DNA of 64,000 nt from Porticoccaceae bacterium (GTDB lineage: Bacteria > Pseudomonadota > Gammaproteobacteria > Pseudomonadales > Porticoccaceae): positions 1 to 64,000 of the forward strand of contig JAGPUQ010000025.1 of the NCBI GenBank assembly GCA_018069525.1, given 5' to 3'. This document shows, piece after piece, positions 45,894 to 55,767 of the stretch. Numbering within the stretch: the stretch's first letter is position 1; each line of letters opens with the position of its first letter. A model generated the notes under the pieces. It did not search any database. It was not told where the DNA came from and saw nothing but the letters and a program-made list of their open reading frames with translations. The translations under genes were made by a program, and so were the position numbers.

Positions 45894-47174
45894 TTAGACA
45901 TCAACGGTTCTCGACCGCTCAAACAACTGAAATTGCTGCCATCTCAAGCCGATCAACCCCATAGTAAATAACATATATTGAGGCTCCTCCATCCACTGAA
46001 AAACCCACCCAAAAACCATAACCGTTATAACCAAAAATTTTGAAAAAAGGTCAACCGAGACATGCTTCCACACCAAATAATATATGTAAAGATAAACTGA
46101 CAGCCCAACTAAGCCAATATCACCAAAAATTCCAGCCCAGGAAAAAAACAATGAAAACATGCTGGAACCAGTTAGACTGTTAGACATGTAATGTCCTTGA
46201 TGCAACACCCAAATTTCAGTCGTTAATGGTGAAACCGTTGCACCCAATTTATCTAAATAGCTGGAATACTCTGGCAAAAGCATTGCCAAACGACCAACGG
46301 TATGCCCCGGACCCAACCCAAATAGAACGTTAAGAAAGGAGTCATAGGCATCAAATATCACGCCAAAAACAGAAAACTTTTGAACAAAACCTTCTTTCAG
46401 AAGATCAATTTCAACCCAATTGCTTAATTCTGGAAAAACCGTTTGAGACATTTTGTATAAAACAATACAAGACGCAAAAATCGAAACAGTCAAAAAAAAT
46501 ACTTTCCTAAAGCTATGCAAAGTAATCATCGTTAACAATGCCGAAGCAACCAAAAAAACTGCAAAAACCTGTTTGGCATCGGAAAATACTACGGTAGCAG
46601 CAAAAAGAATTGATATTGGAATACACATTGTGATGTACCTGAACGAAAATCGACCATATAATTCCTCCCCTAATAAAATAAAATAAACAGCTAAACTTAA
46701 CGCTATAGCTCCCGAAAGATGAGAACCCGCACCCATGCCAATTAAAAGCCCTTCAACGTCATCACCGCTATACCCTTGAACAAATCTCTGATATAAAATA
46801 AACATCAAATGAACAATAGCCACGAACACCATTCCACGCCTAAATATCAGCACCCCTTTCCCAGACCATTTAACTGAAATAATACAAAGAGCAAAGACCG
46901 GAGCTTCCATAAGAAGCACAAAATCTAAAAGTGCATTAACAAATCCAGCCTCATTAATAATCGAACTAAATAGAATCAATAAAAATAAAACAATTCCTGC
47001 ATACAAAAACGGCTTAGTTATGGCTGACTTTGATGCTCTTATTACCAACACAAACGACAAAAAAACTAGCGGGAAATGCACAAAATTTATCACAGATGGA
47101 AATCCAACATAGGAAGCGACTCTCGAAAACATAGCCGCACCGATAACGCACAAAAAAATCTGGGAAAAAAGCAT
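45894..47174 (-). CDS. O-antigen/exopolysaccharide polymerase-like membrane protein (Wzy)
   Basis: 426 residues, hydrophobic throughout, about 10-12 membrane helices (SFVLVIRASKSAI, FLYAGIVLFLLILFSSII, YITMCIPISILFAATVVF). A long periplasmic loop lies around residues 245-320 (WVEIDLLKEGFVQKF, GHTVGRLAMLLPEY). No sequence motif is decisive, as is usual for Wzy. The AT-rich composition and the position among transferases support polymerase. It starts 1 nt after the preceding glycosyltransferase stop, so translation is coupled. Confidence 0.75.
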   Translation of the reverse strand: MLFSQIFLCVIGAAMFSRVASYVGFPSVINFVHFPLVFLSFVLVIRASKSAITKPFLYAGIVLFLLILFSSIINEAGFVNALLDFVLLMEAPVFALCIISVKWSGKGVLIFRRGMVFVAIVHLMFILYQRFVQGYSGDDVEGLLIGMGAGSHLSGAIALSLAVYFILLGEELYGRFSFRYITMCIPISILFAATVVFSDAKQVFAVFLVASALLTMITLHSFRKVFFLTVSIFASCIVLYKMSQTVFPELSNWVEIDLLKEGFVQKFSVFGVIFDAYDSFLNVLFGLGPGHTVGRLAMLLPEYSSYLDKLGATVSPLTTEIWVLHQGHYMSNSLTGSSMFSLFFSWAGIFGDIGLVGLSVYLYIYYLVWKHVSVDLFSKFLVITVMVFGWVFQWMEEPQYMLFTMGLIGLRWQQFQLFERSRTVDV

Positions 47175-47175
47175 A

Positions 47176-48399
47176 TTATTTCATGCTCCCATTAATTTTA
47201 TCGTATACCGTAAAAACCTGATTAGCCCAACTCAATTGCTTTGCCCTACGCAATACTCCTTCGCTTAATTCGCCATTCAATTTTGATGACCCTAGATGTT
47301 TTTTCAACGCATCCCCTAGTTTTTTAACTACCTGTAACTCCGTGCAACCGTTAGTATCTATCGTGTAACCGCATGTTTCGTCTACGATAACACCCGGCCC
47401 GCCCAAGCTCAGGCAAATCACCGGAAGTCCATTACCCATCGCTTCAAGCACAACCATGCCACCCGAGTCATGCAGGCTTGGAAACAATAAAACATCATGA
47501 CCCTGGTATACCTCATCGAGCCCTCCTCTTGGCATCCATTCCAGCCACTCTACCGCGTGTTCAATGCCGAGCTGACATGACAGATTTTTTAACCATAGCT
47601 TATCCGGCCCTTTGCCAAGGATAGTCAACCTCGATTCAGGAAGGTGCTTTAGCAATAAGGAAAACGAACGAAGCGCTAAATGAACACCCTTCCAATACAA
47701 TAAATTTCCCACATATAAAACCCGAGGCTCAGGCCAAATTTCAAATTTTTTTATAGGTTTTTGAGGTGAGATATCTAACGCTATTCCCAGCTGCACAGAA
47801 GTTTTATTGTGAAATTTCTTTGGAATTAGGTGACAAGTATCTTCCGAGGTTACATAAATTTTCGTTGCAGTATGAAATGTCATACGCATCAACGGAGAGA
47901 ATTTAACCCATAGGTTAGCTAGATCCCGAATGGCATCTATCAAACAGCCTCGCGGTGGATAACTTTTTCGTAATCGAAAAGGTGTTCGCTCCCCCCCCCC
48001 CACCGGGCCAAAAATAAACGGTACACCCAACAACCCCAAAAAACTCGGCTGCCTAACGCTCACAAAAGTCACATGATGAATCACATCAAATGAATGTTTT
48101 TTGACGAGCCGCTTCGCAACGCTATAAATACCTATTTGCCATAGGAAATAATAAAGATGGACTCCACGCGCACCTTTCTTCCACGACTTAAGCCAATCAG
48201 GCAGGTCGTAATAGGTAAAATGCAAGTTATCACAAGGAGCCTCTGATAATGCGGCGATTATCGAGCGCTTGTTATTAGCCCTAGTTATCACATGGACTTG
48301 ATGCCCGAGCTTCGCTAATTCTATAGCCCAATTCCAGCCAACGCCCGGCTCAGAACCCTTATTTGGCTCGCAGGCATAGGCGGAGAGCAAAATATTCAA
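47176..48399 (-). CDS. Glycosyltransferase family 4, with a G11 tract in the coding strand
   Basis: 407 residues, starting at TTG 48397-48399, which overlaps the preceding stop. N terminus ILLSAYACEPNKGSEPGVGWNW, then FGPVGGGERTPF (the GPVGGG motif), and the C-terminal domain VLYVGNLLYWKGVHLALRSF and FPSLHDSGGMVVLEAMGNGLP. The GPVGGGE motif is encoded by a run of 11 G (47991-48001 as C on the plus strand), which could slip and switch the gene off. Coupled to the kinase-like gene upstream and the polymerase downstream. Confidence 0.94.
   Translation of the reverse strand: MNILLSAYACEPNKGSEPGVGWNWAIELAKLGHQVHVITRANNKRSIIAALSEAPCDNLHFTYYDLPDWLKSWKKGARGVHLYYFLWQIGIYSVAKRLVKKHSFDVIHHVTFVSVRQPSFLGLLGVPFIFGPVGGGERTPFRLRKSYPPRGCLIDAIRDLANLWVKFSPLMRMTFHTATKIYVTSEDTCHLIPKKFHNKTSVQLGIALDISPQKPIKKFEIWPEPRVLYVGNLLYWKGVHLALRSFSLLLKHLPESRLTILGKGPDKLWLKNLSCQLGIEHAVEWLEWMPRGGLDEVYQGHDVLLFPSLHDSGGMVVLEAMGNGLPVICLSLGGPGVIVDETCGYTIDTNGCTELQVVKKLGDALKKHLGSSKLNGELSEGVLRRAKQLSWANQVFTVYDKINGSMK
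47991..48001. repeat. Homopolymer C11 (G11 in the glycosyltransferase frame)
   Basis: Eleven consecutive C on the plus strand. In the gene they are GTG GGG GGG GGG G, coding V-G-G-G within the GPVGGGE motif. A change of one base would frameshift the enzyme at about residue 135. Confidence 0.95.
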
Positions 48400-49511
48400 T
48401 TCGCTAACACCAACGGAACTTGTTCGATCAGAAAATCCTTGAACTCACGGTTTTTATTACCATTCTTCTGAAACACCATACCCAGAAGATACAAAAGCAC
48501 CAAAGCTGCGTGATCTACTTTCTCAATCTCTAATTTTTGAAGATATTCTTTGATCAACCGCCCCGACAGGAACGATCTTACTCTCTTATTATCACCAAAT
48601 AGATACGCTTGAATATAATGGAAATGACAAAGATCCCATAACGGCAACCCATCAAACTCTGAATCCTCCCAATCTATCGCCGCTAATTGATTATTCGGCT
48701 GCCGCTTTAAGTTCCAGGGCGCAAAGTCACCATGGACCAATACAAGAGGAATATTTTTTTTTCCCTTAATCTGATTAATTGCTTTCTTAATTACGCCTGG
48801 AAGCTCAACAAATGAACCTCCTCCTGAACTTTCTATTAGACCGCATAAAATATCCTTTTGATGATCCAAAGTTGTTGTTGTATGCCTAGGCAACTTCAAG
48901 AGAAAATCAATATGGCTACGCGTCAATTTCCTTGACGTAAGCCTGCCTGAAATCACTGTCTGCCACGTGGGTCCATTCTCGTTGTCTATAGTTAGTAATT
49001 TTGGAACATTTCTAACGCCCAATTGAGCCAATGATTTGAGAGTTTCTGCCTCACGTTTTAGGCTTATACGCGCACCGGATTCCAACGCCACTTTCATAAT
49101 CACTAGCGGCTGGCCCGTGTTTAAGTCAACAAAAGTCACTACCGCCTTTTGCTGCGATCCGCGGGTACCAACATAAATAACCGGCGAAACTACCTTCTTA
49201 CTCCCCGCTACTATTACTCCCCTAACAACATTTGCAGTCACGCCCGTCACACCCGGCATTAGAGAAGCACATCTTAGGGAGTAAAGACATCGCAGCACAA
49301 ACCAGGCAACTTGAGATACCAAACCATAAGGATGCCATTGAGCCAACACTTTCTTTCCCAACAGCGGGTTAGCAGGTACTATCCAACGCAGCTTGTCATT
49401 TTTGGAAATCACAAAATACCGCTCATCATACGACGACACACTACCGTTCTGGTCGCAGGCGGCCAAATTTATTTCATGAAGGACTGTTTTAATCCGCGCG
49501 CTTTGAACCAT
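48396..49511 (-). CDS. Aminoglycoside-phosphotransferase-like kinase in the polysaccharide locus
   Basis: About 371 residues from the ATG at 49509-49511, with AAAGGA upstream. The C-terminal part has the APH/kinase motifs: VLVHGDFAPWNLKRQPN (Brenner loop HGDxxxxN, about residue 265) and AAIDWEDSEFDGLPLWDL (metal Asp). The N-terminal 150 residues are unfamiliar. It should phosphorylate a small molecule or sugar; similar proteins sit in some glycan clusters. It carries an A9 run (48754-48762, T on the plus strand). Overlaps the upstream NTase-kinase fusion gene. Confidence 0.78.
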   Translation of the reverse strand: MVQSARIKTVLHEINLAACDQNGSVSSYDERYFVISKNDKLRWIVPANPLLGKKVLAQWHPYGLVSQVAWFVLRCLYSLRCASLMPGVTGVTANVVRGVIVAGSKKVVSPVIYVGTRGSQQKAVVTFVDLNTGQPLVIMKVALESGARISLKREAETLKSLAQLGVRNVPKLLTIDNENGPTWQTVISGRLTSRKLTRSHIDFLLKLPRHTTTTLDHQKDILCGLIESSGGGSFVELPGVIKKAINQIKGKKNIPLVLVHGDFAPWNLKRQPNNQLAAIDWEDSEFDGLPLWDLCHFHYIQAYLFGDNKRVRSFLSGRLIKEYLQKLEIEKVDHAALVLLYLLGMVFQKNGNKNREFKDFLIEQVPLVLAN

Positions 49512-50838
49512 TAAATTTGTTCCTTTGCTTCTCACGTACTTGCATATAACTAAGGACTTCCGCTAAAACTTCATTAACAGTTCTATCTAACGATTGCGCG
49601 GTATCAATCACAACGCAATTACGCCGCTCTTTTGCAAAGGTCAAGTATGCCTCCTGCTGTCGCTTTGTTTCAGCTAGTTTAACCTCCGATTTTCTTGCAT
49701 GAATCACTTCGCAGGGAGCATCCAATACAACAATAAGGCCCGGATCAGGAACAAACCGCCCTAAAAACTTGGCAATCCGCATTCCCGCCCCATACCGGTA
49801 TCGTTTTGGATCGACATAAATGTCATAATAATATCTGTCCCAAATGCGCAACGTCGCATTCCGATGTTTATGAAAATAATTATCATACCAATATAATATT
49901 AACCACCATCCCAACTTAGCAATGGATATCACTTTGTTCCTGGGTGGCATACTGTGCGGATCATCTATAACTAGCCCGACGCTTGATCGAGATCTCTTCA
50001 AATCGGGCTTTAAGTGAATAAAAAATATTTCCTTCGCAACGCCTTCTAATTCCCGAGAAATTGCGGAAATAACTGACGATTTTCCTGACCCATCAACGCC
50101 GAGAAAGCATACATTTGTTATGGGGTACTGAGTAAACTGGACTTTAATTTCATCTACATGGTGCCTGACAGCGGAACAAAATGCTTTTATTGGATTCTTC
50201 CACAACTCACCAATAATTAGCTGGAACTTAATACTGGAAAGCAAAGTAAAAATAGCATCTCTATCATCATCTATCACGGCATTTAACAAAGAGTTTGATA
50301 GTTTTCTACTCAGAAAGCCCTGCAATATCTGCAGCACCTCAGCTCTATTATTAGCAAATACTGCCTGGACATTTTTTTGGTATTTTTCGTTAATCCACTT
50401 ACCTATTAAGTAACTTGAAAAAAAAGAAATAACGGCTTCATGACAAGGAGAAGGCCTCATGAGCATTCCACCTGATGAGGGCACTTCTATCATCTTATTG
50501 AATACTTCGTCACAACCCAGGTAAGGAAGACCTTTCCAATAGAAATTAGACGGCACGAAATCAAACTTGATTGCGGTTCGTGCATCACCCCAACTAACAC
50601 CATAAATAAAAATTGACTTGACATAAAAACGTCTTACAATCGTCGTAATTATTACTGAATCAATATCTTTAATAATCTTAACAATCGCTTCAAAATCGCT
50701 CTCCCGGATAAGCATATCGATATCATTCCCGGAGCTTCTATTAGGCAACCCTTCGTAATTACGCAGGACGCAGTGATCAATACCATCCCTATCCATACGA
50801 TCAATAAAAAATTCTAAAAAATTAACTAGCGATATCAC
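49489..50838 (-). CDS. Fusion of nucleotidyltransferase-like and thymidylate-kinase-like domains
   Basis: 449 residues from GTG at 50836-50838 with AAGGGA upstream. The N-terminal part (about 1-120) has CVLRNYEGLPN followed by GNDIDMLI, an NTase-fold G-x-D-x-D-like motif. The C-terminal part (about 240-440) opens with P-loop CFLGVDGSGKSSVISAI and has WDRYYYDIYVDPKRY (DR-Y of TMP kinases) and VVLDAPCEVIHARKSE. The enzyme substrate is unknown. It is followed by the APH-like kinase, an odd pair for a polysaccharide locus. Confidence 0.75.
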   Translation of the reverse strand: MISLVNFLEFFIDRMDRDGIDHCVLRNYEGLPNRSSGNDIDMLIRESDFEAIVKIIKDIDSVIITTIVRRFYVKSIFIYGVSWGDARTAIKFDFVPSNFYWKGLPYLGCDEVFNKMIEVPSSGGMLMRPSPCHEAVISFFSSYLIGKWINEKYQKNVQAVFANNRAEVLQILQGFLSRKLSNSLLNAVIDDDRDAIFTLLSSIKFQLIIGELWKNPIKAFCSAVRHHVDEIKVQFTQYPITNVCFLGVDGSGKSSVISAISRELEGVAKEIFFIHLKPDLKRSRSSVGLVIDDPHSMPPRNKVISIAKLGWWLILYWYDNYFHKHRNATLRIWDRYYYDIYVDPKRYRYGAGMRIAKFLGRFVPDPGLIVVLDAPCEVIHARKSEVKLAETKRQQEAYLTFAKERRNCVVIDTAQSLDRTVNEVLAEVLSYMQVREKQRNKFNGSKRAD

Positions 50839-50987
50839 CTAACTTCCCTTTTTTCAAAAAAATATTTAAAGTTTAAAAATATCATTAACTTTTTATGTAG
50901 TAAAATTATCTCGCCAAGCCCTATGCTCAAAACCGCCAAATAAATCGATTTTTCACGCATCAAAAATCAATACTTACAACAAACATT

Positions 50988-51647
50988 TCATTCTTCCGGA
51001 ACCCGACATAACACGCAAAACCCATCTGAAAAATATTGGAATACAGAAATTTTTCTAAGCAACTTATTAATAACTGCCGATACTTTCCCAGAATCACGCC
51101 AGTAAACTTTCCATTCAACAGCTTCAATTCCACACTTTTCAAATAAACTAGTTAGCGTTGACAGAGAAAAATAACAAACGTGGTCAGGATGAACCTCTTC
51201 GTTAAACCAAAATAGTCGGAATATTCTTTTTATTGGCGCAAAATTTGGCACGGTGATCAATATTAATGAGTCTTTATCGCACACACTTTTAAGGGACTGA
51301 ATAAAATTCCCCATGTTGGGGATATGCTCCAACACTTCTCCGGCAATCACCAAATCGAATTTTTCATCGAAGTAATCACCAAGCAACTTCACATCCGAAT
51401 CAACAACATGGAGATCATCAATTCCAGCAGCTTTCATAAAAGATACACCCATATCTGAAATATCCACTCCTGCCAATCTCGAAAATTTTGCATTTTTAAT
51501 TATACGCTGATGAAGAAGGGATCCCTTTTCAACCTTTCGCTTTGTAAATGGCATATCACTACAGCCTACATGCAAAACTTTTTTATAATCAGCCTGCCGA
51601 AAAATGTACTCCTCTCTATCGACAGACTTTATTCTCTCTAGTTTCAT
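50988..51647 (-). CDS. Class I SAM-dependent methyltransferase
   Basis: 219 residues. Motif I VLHVGCSDMPF (about 24-34), the acidic strand LAGVDISDMGV, DLVIAGEVLEHIPNMGNF (about 97-114) and LILITVPNF. It is a soluble methyltransferase that probably methylates a sugar or glycan end. It stands alone between the glycosyltransferase and the NTase-kinase gene. The 149-bp gap on its 3' side is AT-rich with nothing else visible. Confidence 0.88.
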   Translation of the reverse strand: MKLERIKSVDREEYIFRQADYKKVLHVGCSDMPFTKRKVEKGSLLHQRIIKNAKFSRLAGVDISDMGVSFMKAAGIDDLHVVDSDVKLLGDYFDEKFDLVIAGEVLEHIPNMGNFIQSLKSVCDKDSLILITVPNFAPIKRIFRLFWFNEEVHPDHVCYFSLSTLTSLFEKCGIEAVEWKVYWRDSGKVSAVINKLLRKISVFQYFSDGFCVLCRVPEE

Positions 51648-51773
51648 TTAACGATTCCTTTAATTACTCTTAGACTGCCTTATGGATACAGCCCTAGGCT
51701 TCATAAACTCACTGTACTTAACAAGTATTTATTCCTCAACCACCTACAGATTTCCAAATAATATCAACCATCT

Positions 51774-52895
51774 TCACATATAGAGATCTTTTAGAACCGA
51801 ATCTGCGATGGCAGTCCAGTTTAACTTTTCTTCTATCAAATTTAATGACCTACGACCTATCCCCTCAAGCTTTTTAGCATAAAATAATTCGCCAAATACT
51901 CCCATTTCTTTAGCGATAATTTCAGGAGTATTCTCACTAAGCACAATTCCATTACTATATTGCCTGACATATTCACCCATATTGGCTTCTTCACTAATCA
52001 GCAAGGGTTTTGCCAAAGCCGCCGCCTCTAATACCGCTATAGGCATTCCCTCCCATCGTGAAGTATGCACAAAAATATCCATCTTTTTTATTGTGCTAAG
52101 TTTATGGTCGCCAAACCTAGTGCCGAGGAAGCGGATTGATGCTGACGCACCCGCTTTCTCCGCAAGCTGGCTCAAGAGCCCCTTATCTGGACCATCTCCT
52201 ATTAACCAAAGCTCACCTTTACCTCCCATTTGTTTATAAGCAGAAAACCCTTGGATCAACAAATCAAGCCCCTTGTGATCCCAGGCAAGTCTGCCGCAAA
52301 ACCCAAATATAGGACGCTCATTAGGCTCTTCACACGCAACCGTGACAAATTTTACATCTTCGCATGATTGGCCATTGGGAATTAAGATGACCTCAGCCGA
52401 TGGATATAAATTCTTTATATCACTTACTTCGCTTTTACCTACTGCATGAATTCTTGTTGCGCCGGCAATAAGCGCCTTTTCAAAAAATCTCATATATATG
52501 GCTTTAGCTATTTTGTTCTTTTCCATACTACGTGAGTTATATCCGCTATGTGGCGACAATACCCACGAAATTTTATTTCTTTTTAATCTTTTGCTAACAG
52601 AAAACAGTTCAGGTAAAAATACCGAGTGCAAATGAAACATCACGTCTTCTTGATTAATAGCGTCAATAGTAATATTAAGCTCAGTTGAAAGCAAAAACCT
52701 TACCTTAGATGCTAAAAATAATTTCAATGGATAGTCATGCTGGTGTCTTATTACATCCGGCGTTTCGGTTAGGCCCCACACCTCCACATCAATTCCAAGG
52801 CGCAGCTGTTCTGTCGCCAAATTGTGGACTACTTTATTAACGCCATTCATCGTTTCCGGGTTCGCCTTCCCTTTAAGCACATGAATCACTTTCAT
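51774..52895 (-). CDS. Glycosyltransferase family 4
   Basis: 373 residues. N terminus MKVIHVLKGKANPETMNGV, acceptor domain with HLHSVFLPELF and SPHSGYNSRSMEKNK, donor domain FGFCGRLAWDHKGLDLLIQGF and HTSRWEGMPIAVLEAAALAKP (E-x7-E). One of three GT4 enzymes assembling the repeat unit. Its ATG overlaps the flippase stop by 4 bp. Confidence 0.93.
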   Translation of the reverse strand: MKVIHVLKGKANPETMNGVNKVVHNLATEQLRLGIDVEVWGLTETPDVIRHQHDYPLKLFLASKVRFLLSTELNITIDAINQEDVMFHLHSVFLPELFSVSKRLKRNKISWVLSPHSGYNSRSMEKNKIAKAIYMRFFEKALIAGATRIHAVGKSEVSDIKNLYPSAEVILIPNGQSCEDVKFVTVACEEPNERPIFGFCGRLAWDHKGLDLLIQGFSAYKQMGGKGELWLIGDGPDKGLLSQLAEKAGASASIRFLGTRFGDHKLSTIKKMDIFVHTSRWEGMPIAVLEAAALAKPLLISEEANMGEYVRQYSNGIVLSENTPEIIAKEMGVFGELFYAKKLEGIGRRSLNLIEEKLNWTAIADSVLKDLYM

Positions 52896-54151
52896 CCAGA
52901 CGCTCTCTTTTTTAACTGTGTTTTAAAGTACAGCAATAAACAAAAGAGCATGATTATTTGCGTACACAGAATACCCATCATAGCACCGTCAACACCCCAC
53001 TTTCCTACCATCACACCTGCAAATGAAATGGAAAATATCGTCATTAACATATAAGTAATAAAAATTGGCTGGGAGGCATCTAATACACGTAACCCTGCTC
53101 GGAGTGGTAAGCTAAAAAATATGAATACATAGCAAAGCGCGTACCAACGTAATACATAGCCGTAGCCTTGGTACTGCTCACCGTAAATCAAACGAAGCAA
53201 TGTGTCTGGAGATAAACTGACTGCCAAAGCAATCACCACTGTTGCCCCCCCGCCCCAGAAGGATACCTTTAACAGGTACTGCTTTAAGCCCACTAGTGAA
53301 TCCTTCATAAAGTGTCGACTCGCTGTTGAAGGTACTATATTTTCTAAGCCCTGAAATAGAATGTGAACAACCCCTATAATATTTTGAGTTGCCTTGAGTG
53401 CCCCCACCGCAACTGGCCCTACAAGACTACCTGTGGTTAATATAAAATAGTTGCCTGAGGTCCACTGCATTATGGCCGATGCCGTTAACCATTTCGACAA
53501 CACCCAGTGATTTTCAAATACGGACCATAATTGACTCGTATTAAAGTCCAGTTTATCCAACTGAAATAAACCAACAAGAACCGCTAGAGCAGAGCTTATA
53601 GCAATTATCCACAGAACATCGGCAGCGGCTGGGGAAGCACGTAAGAAAAACAACATCAACAGACTGATCTGCCCCAAATAGCTGACAGCATCATTAATCA
53701 GCGCTGCTAGTGGCCGCGCCTCGGCAAAGAACAACCTCCTTAAAAAATCCTGATTCTGGAAAAAAAAAAGACTCATCGCTAATGGCAACGCGAGATGGGC
53801 AACTTGCCACTGCGGGCTGATAAGATTGCTGAGAACAATCCCCAACCATAGCAATAAGGATGTAACAGTAGCGAAGATAAGCTGTTGCGCCACCACGGCG
53901 CCGTAATAGCCGGGCCTCTCTGTATCTGACTGCTTTGGCCCTATCGTCATCATCGGCGCGCTGATCATTGCCATTTGAATGGAGTTGACGAACAGCACGG
54001 ACATCCATACCAAGGTAAATACACCAAAGGCTTCAATGCCAAGAAACCTCGCTATCAGTAGCCCAGTGAGAAAATTAACGCCACTGACCATCGCCTGATC
54101 GACGAGAGCTAAATTTATATGGCTATACCGTTTTAGGAACTTTTTTAGCAT
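52892..54151 (-). CDS. Oligosaccharide flippase, Wzx-like (MATE/polysaccharide_synt family)
   Basis: 419 residues, about 12 membrane helices (VNFLTGLLIARFLGIEAFG, SLLLWLGIVLSNLI, LLMLFFLRASPA). It moves undecaprenyl-linked repeat units across the inner membrane. The coding strand has a T10 run (A on the plus strand at 53760-53769) coding S-L-F-F-F. It overlaps the downstream GT4 gene. Confidence 0.9.
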   Translation of the reverse strand: MLKKFLKRYSHINLALVDQAMVSGVNFLTGLLIARFLGIEAFGVFTLVWMSVLFVNSIQMAMISAPMMTIGPKQSDTERPGYYGAVVAQQLIFATVTSLLLWLGIVLSNLISPQWQVAHLALPLAMSLFFFQNQDFLRRLFFAEARPLAALINDAVSYLGQISLLMLFFLRASPAAADVLWIIAISSALAVLVGLFQLDKLDFNTSQLWSVFENHWVLSKWLTASAIMQWTSGNYFILTTGSLVGPVAVGALKATQNIIGVVHILFQGLENIVPSTASRHFMKDSLVGLKQYLLKVSFWGGGATVVIALAVSLSPDTLLRLIYGEQYQGYGYVLRWYALCYVFIFFSLPLRAGLRVLDASQPIFITYMLMTIFSISFAGVMVGKWGVDGAMMGILCTQIIMLFCLLLYFKTQLKKRASG

Positions 54152-54254
54152 AAACTTTAGGTCGAAATTCTTATATTAAATGCCGTGCGCCGAGAATTGA
54201 GAGGCCTATAACTCAACACCCAGGACTTAAAGCGGGCTAAGAAGGCGGGAGATT

Positions 54255-55649
54255 TCAATATATATCTCTCGCCAAAAGTGATAACGGCGTTTTAAGCAAT
54301 ATTTTAATATCCTGCCCTACAGACCAATTATTAATATAGCTTAGGTCGTAGTCTACCCGCGCTTTCATCTGTTCCACGGTTTCTGTTTCACCTCGGCAGC
54401 CATTAATTTGGGCAAGCCCAGTAATGCCCGGCTTGATGCGGTGCCGTGCCATGTAAGCGTCAATTTTGTCGGTATAGTAATTATTGTGTTCCAGTGCGTG
54501 GGGGCGCGGGCCGACGAGCGACATACGGCCCTGCAAGACATTAAAAAATTGTGGCAGCTCATCTATAGAGGTGCGGCGAATAAATTTTCCTACTTTGGTG
54601 ATTCTACTGTCACTTTGGGTGGCCTGTTTCACCTGCTGATCATCGTGCAAGTACATGCTGCGGAACTTCCACACTTCGATAATTTTTCCGTTCCAGCCCA
54701 GGCGTTTTTGCTTAAACAGGACAGGGCCGGGAGAGCTTAGCTTGACGACAATGGCGGTTAAGATAAACACCGGCAAAAGTACAATGACGGCAGATAGTGC
54801 CAGAACTTTGTCGATAGTCGTTTTTATTAACGCAGATCGCCTATAGGCCGTTAATGGGCTTTCATTGAGGTGGATGGCGGGCATGCCAGCGATATCTGAA
54901 ATGGAGTGGTTGAGCAGTATTAAGCCTTCGAGGTTGGGCATCCATATTACATCGACGTTCATATCCAGTAGCTCGATATAGAGTGCCTCTATTTTTTCGG
55001 CATCGGTAATGGATAAAGCGATATAGAGCTTTTCTATATTATGGCTAGCGAGCAAGGAACTTAGCTGACTGACATCACCGAGGACGGCTGGTGATTGCTC
55101 TATTTCGACCTCGCCGCTGTCGCGGTGGGAGATAAGCCCTACCAGGCGTTCGGTCTCATTGCCTGCGGTGGCTTTTACCAGCCTGTTCGCTAACTGGCCG
55201 ACACCGATGATCGCGGTATTGGTTTTGTTTTCGTCGCGGGCAGACCACAGCCTCGCCATTTTGTGCAGGCTGCCAAATGCGATTACCTGAAACACCATGC
55301 CCAGCACGGCCCATTGCAAAATAACTTCGCGGGAAAAAACGGCACTGGTTTTAGAGACAAAACCGACGGCACCCAGAGTAACCAGCACCGTTAACCAGGC
55401 CAGGATTAGTTTCCAGGCGCCGGTGAGGTAGCCCTCGTAACGGTTATAAACCCGTAAAATACTGTAAATAGGCAGTGCAAGGAGCGGTGTTAAGACCATC
55501 AGCACCAGGTAGGGCGGGTCGATGTGGCCGCCCTTGATGATGGTCAGGCCGGCTAGCAGTATCAGCAGTACGCCCATGGCGACAAGCCACTGAATAAAGA
55601 ACGTGAGGCCCCGTCGATATTGGCGATGCGCTGTTTGTGGAGGGTTCAT
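54255..55649 (-). CDS. Undecaprenyl-phosphate glycosyl-1-phosphate transferase (WbaP/WcaJ family)
   Basis: 464 residues: N-terminal helices (about 13-35, 40-62, 75-100, 108-130), a cytoplasmic Rossmann-like domain (IIGVGQLANRLVKA) and the C-terminal catalytic domain with a membrane segment at about 275-297, then KLSSPGPVLFKQKRLGWNG, WKFRSM, RRTSIDELPQFFNVL and LVGPRPH. It transfers hexose-1-phosphate to undecaprenyl phosphate and starts the repeat unit. First gene of the minus-strand assembly block. Confidence 0.96.
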   Translation of the reverse strand: MNPPQTAHRQYRRGLTFFIQWLVAMGVLLILLAGLTIIKGGHIDPPYLVLMVLTPLLALPIYSILRVYNRYEGYLTGAWKLILAWLTVLVTLGAVGFVSKTSAVFSREVILQWAVLGMVFQVIAFGSLHKMARLWSARDENKTNTAIIGVGQLANRLVKATAGNETERLVGLISHRDSGEVEIEQSPAVLGDVSQLSSLLASHNIEKLYIALSITDAEKIEALYIELLDMNVDVIWMPNLEGLILLNHSISDIAGMPAIHLNESPLTAYRRSALIKTTIDKVLALSAVIVLLPVFILTAIVVKLSSPGPVLFKQKRLGWNGKIIEVWKFRSMYLHDDQQVKQATQSDSRITKVGKFIRRTSIDELPQFFNVLQGRMSLVGPRPHALEHNNYYTDKIDAYMARHRIKPGITGLAQINGCRGETETVEQMKARVDYDLSYINNWSVGQDIKILLKTPLSLLARDIY

Positions 55650-55767
55650 TTCAGCATCTATTTATTTGTTTAAGTACAGGTTTGCCTAAGCGGTCCATCG
55701 TGAGGGATATTAACAGAAAACCGCTGTCGCATGACCAACCCTGGGACTATCGGCTGTAAGCCAAAAG

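Noticed and set aside
53245-53262. C7-G-C4 run in the flippase as a second phase switch
   Set aside because: Interrupted and only seven bases at the longest; the T10 run is the better candidate.
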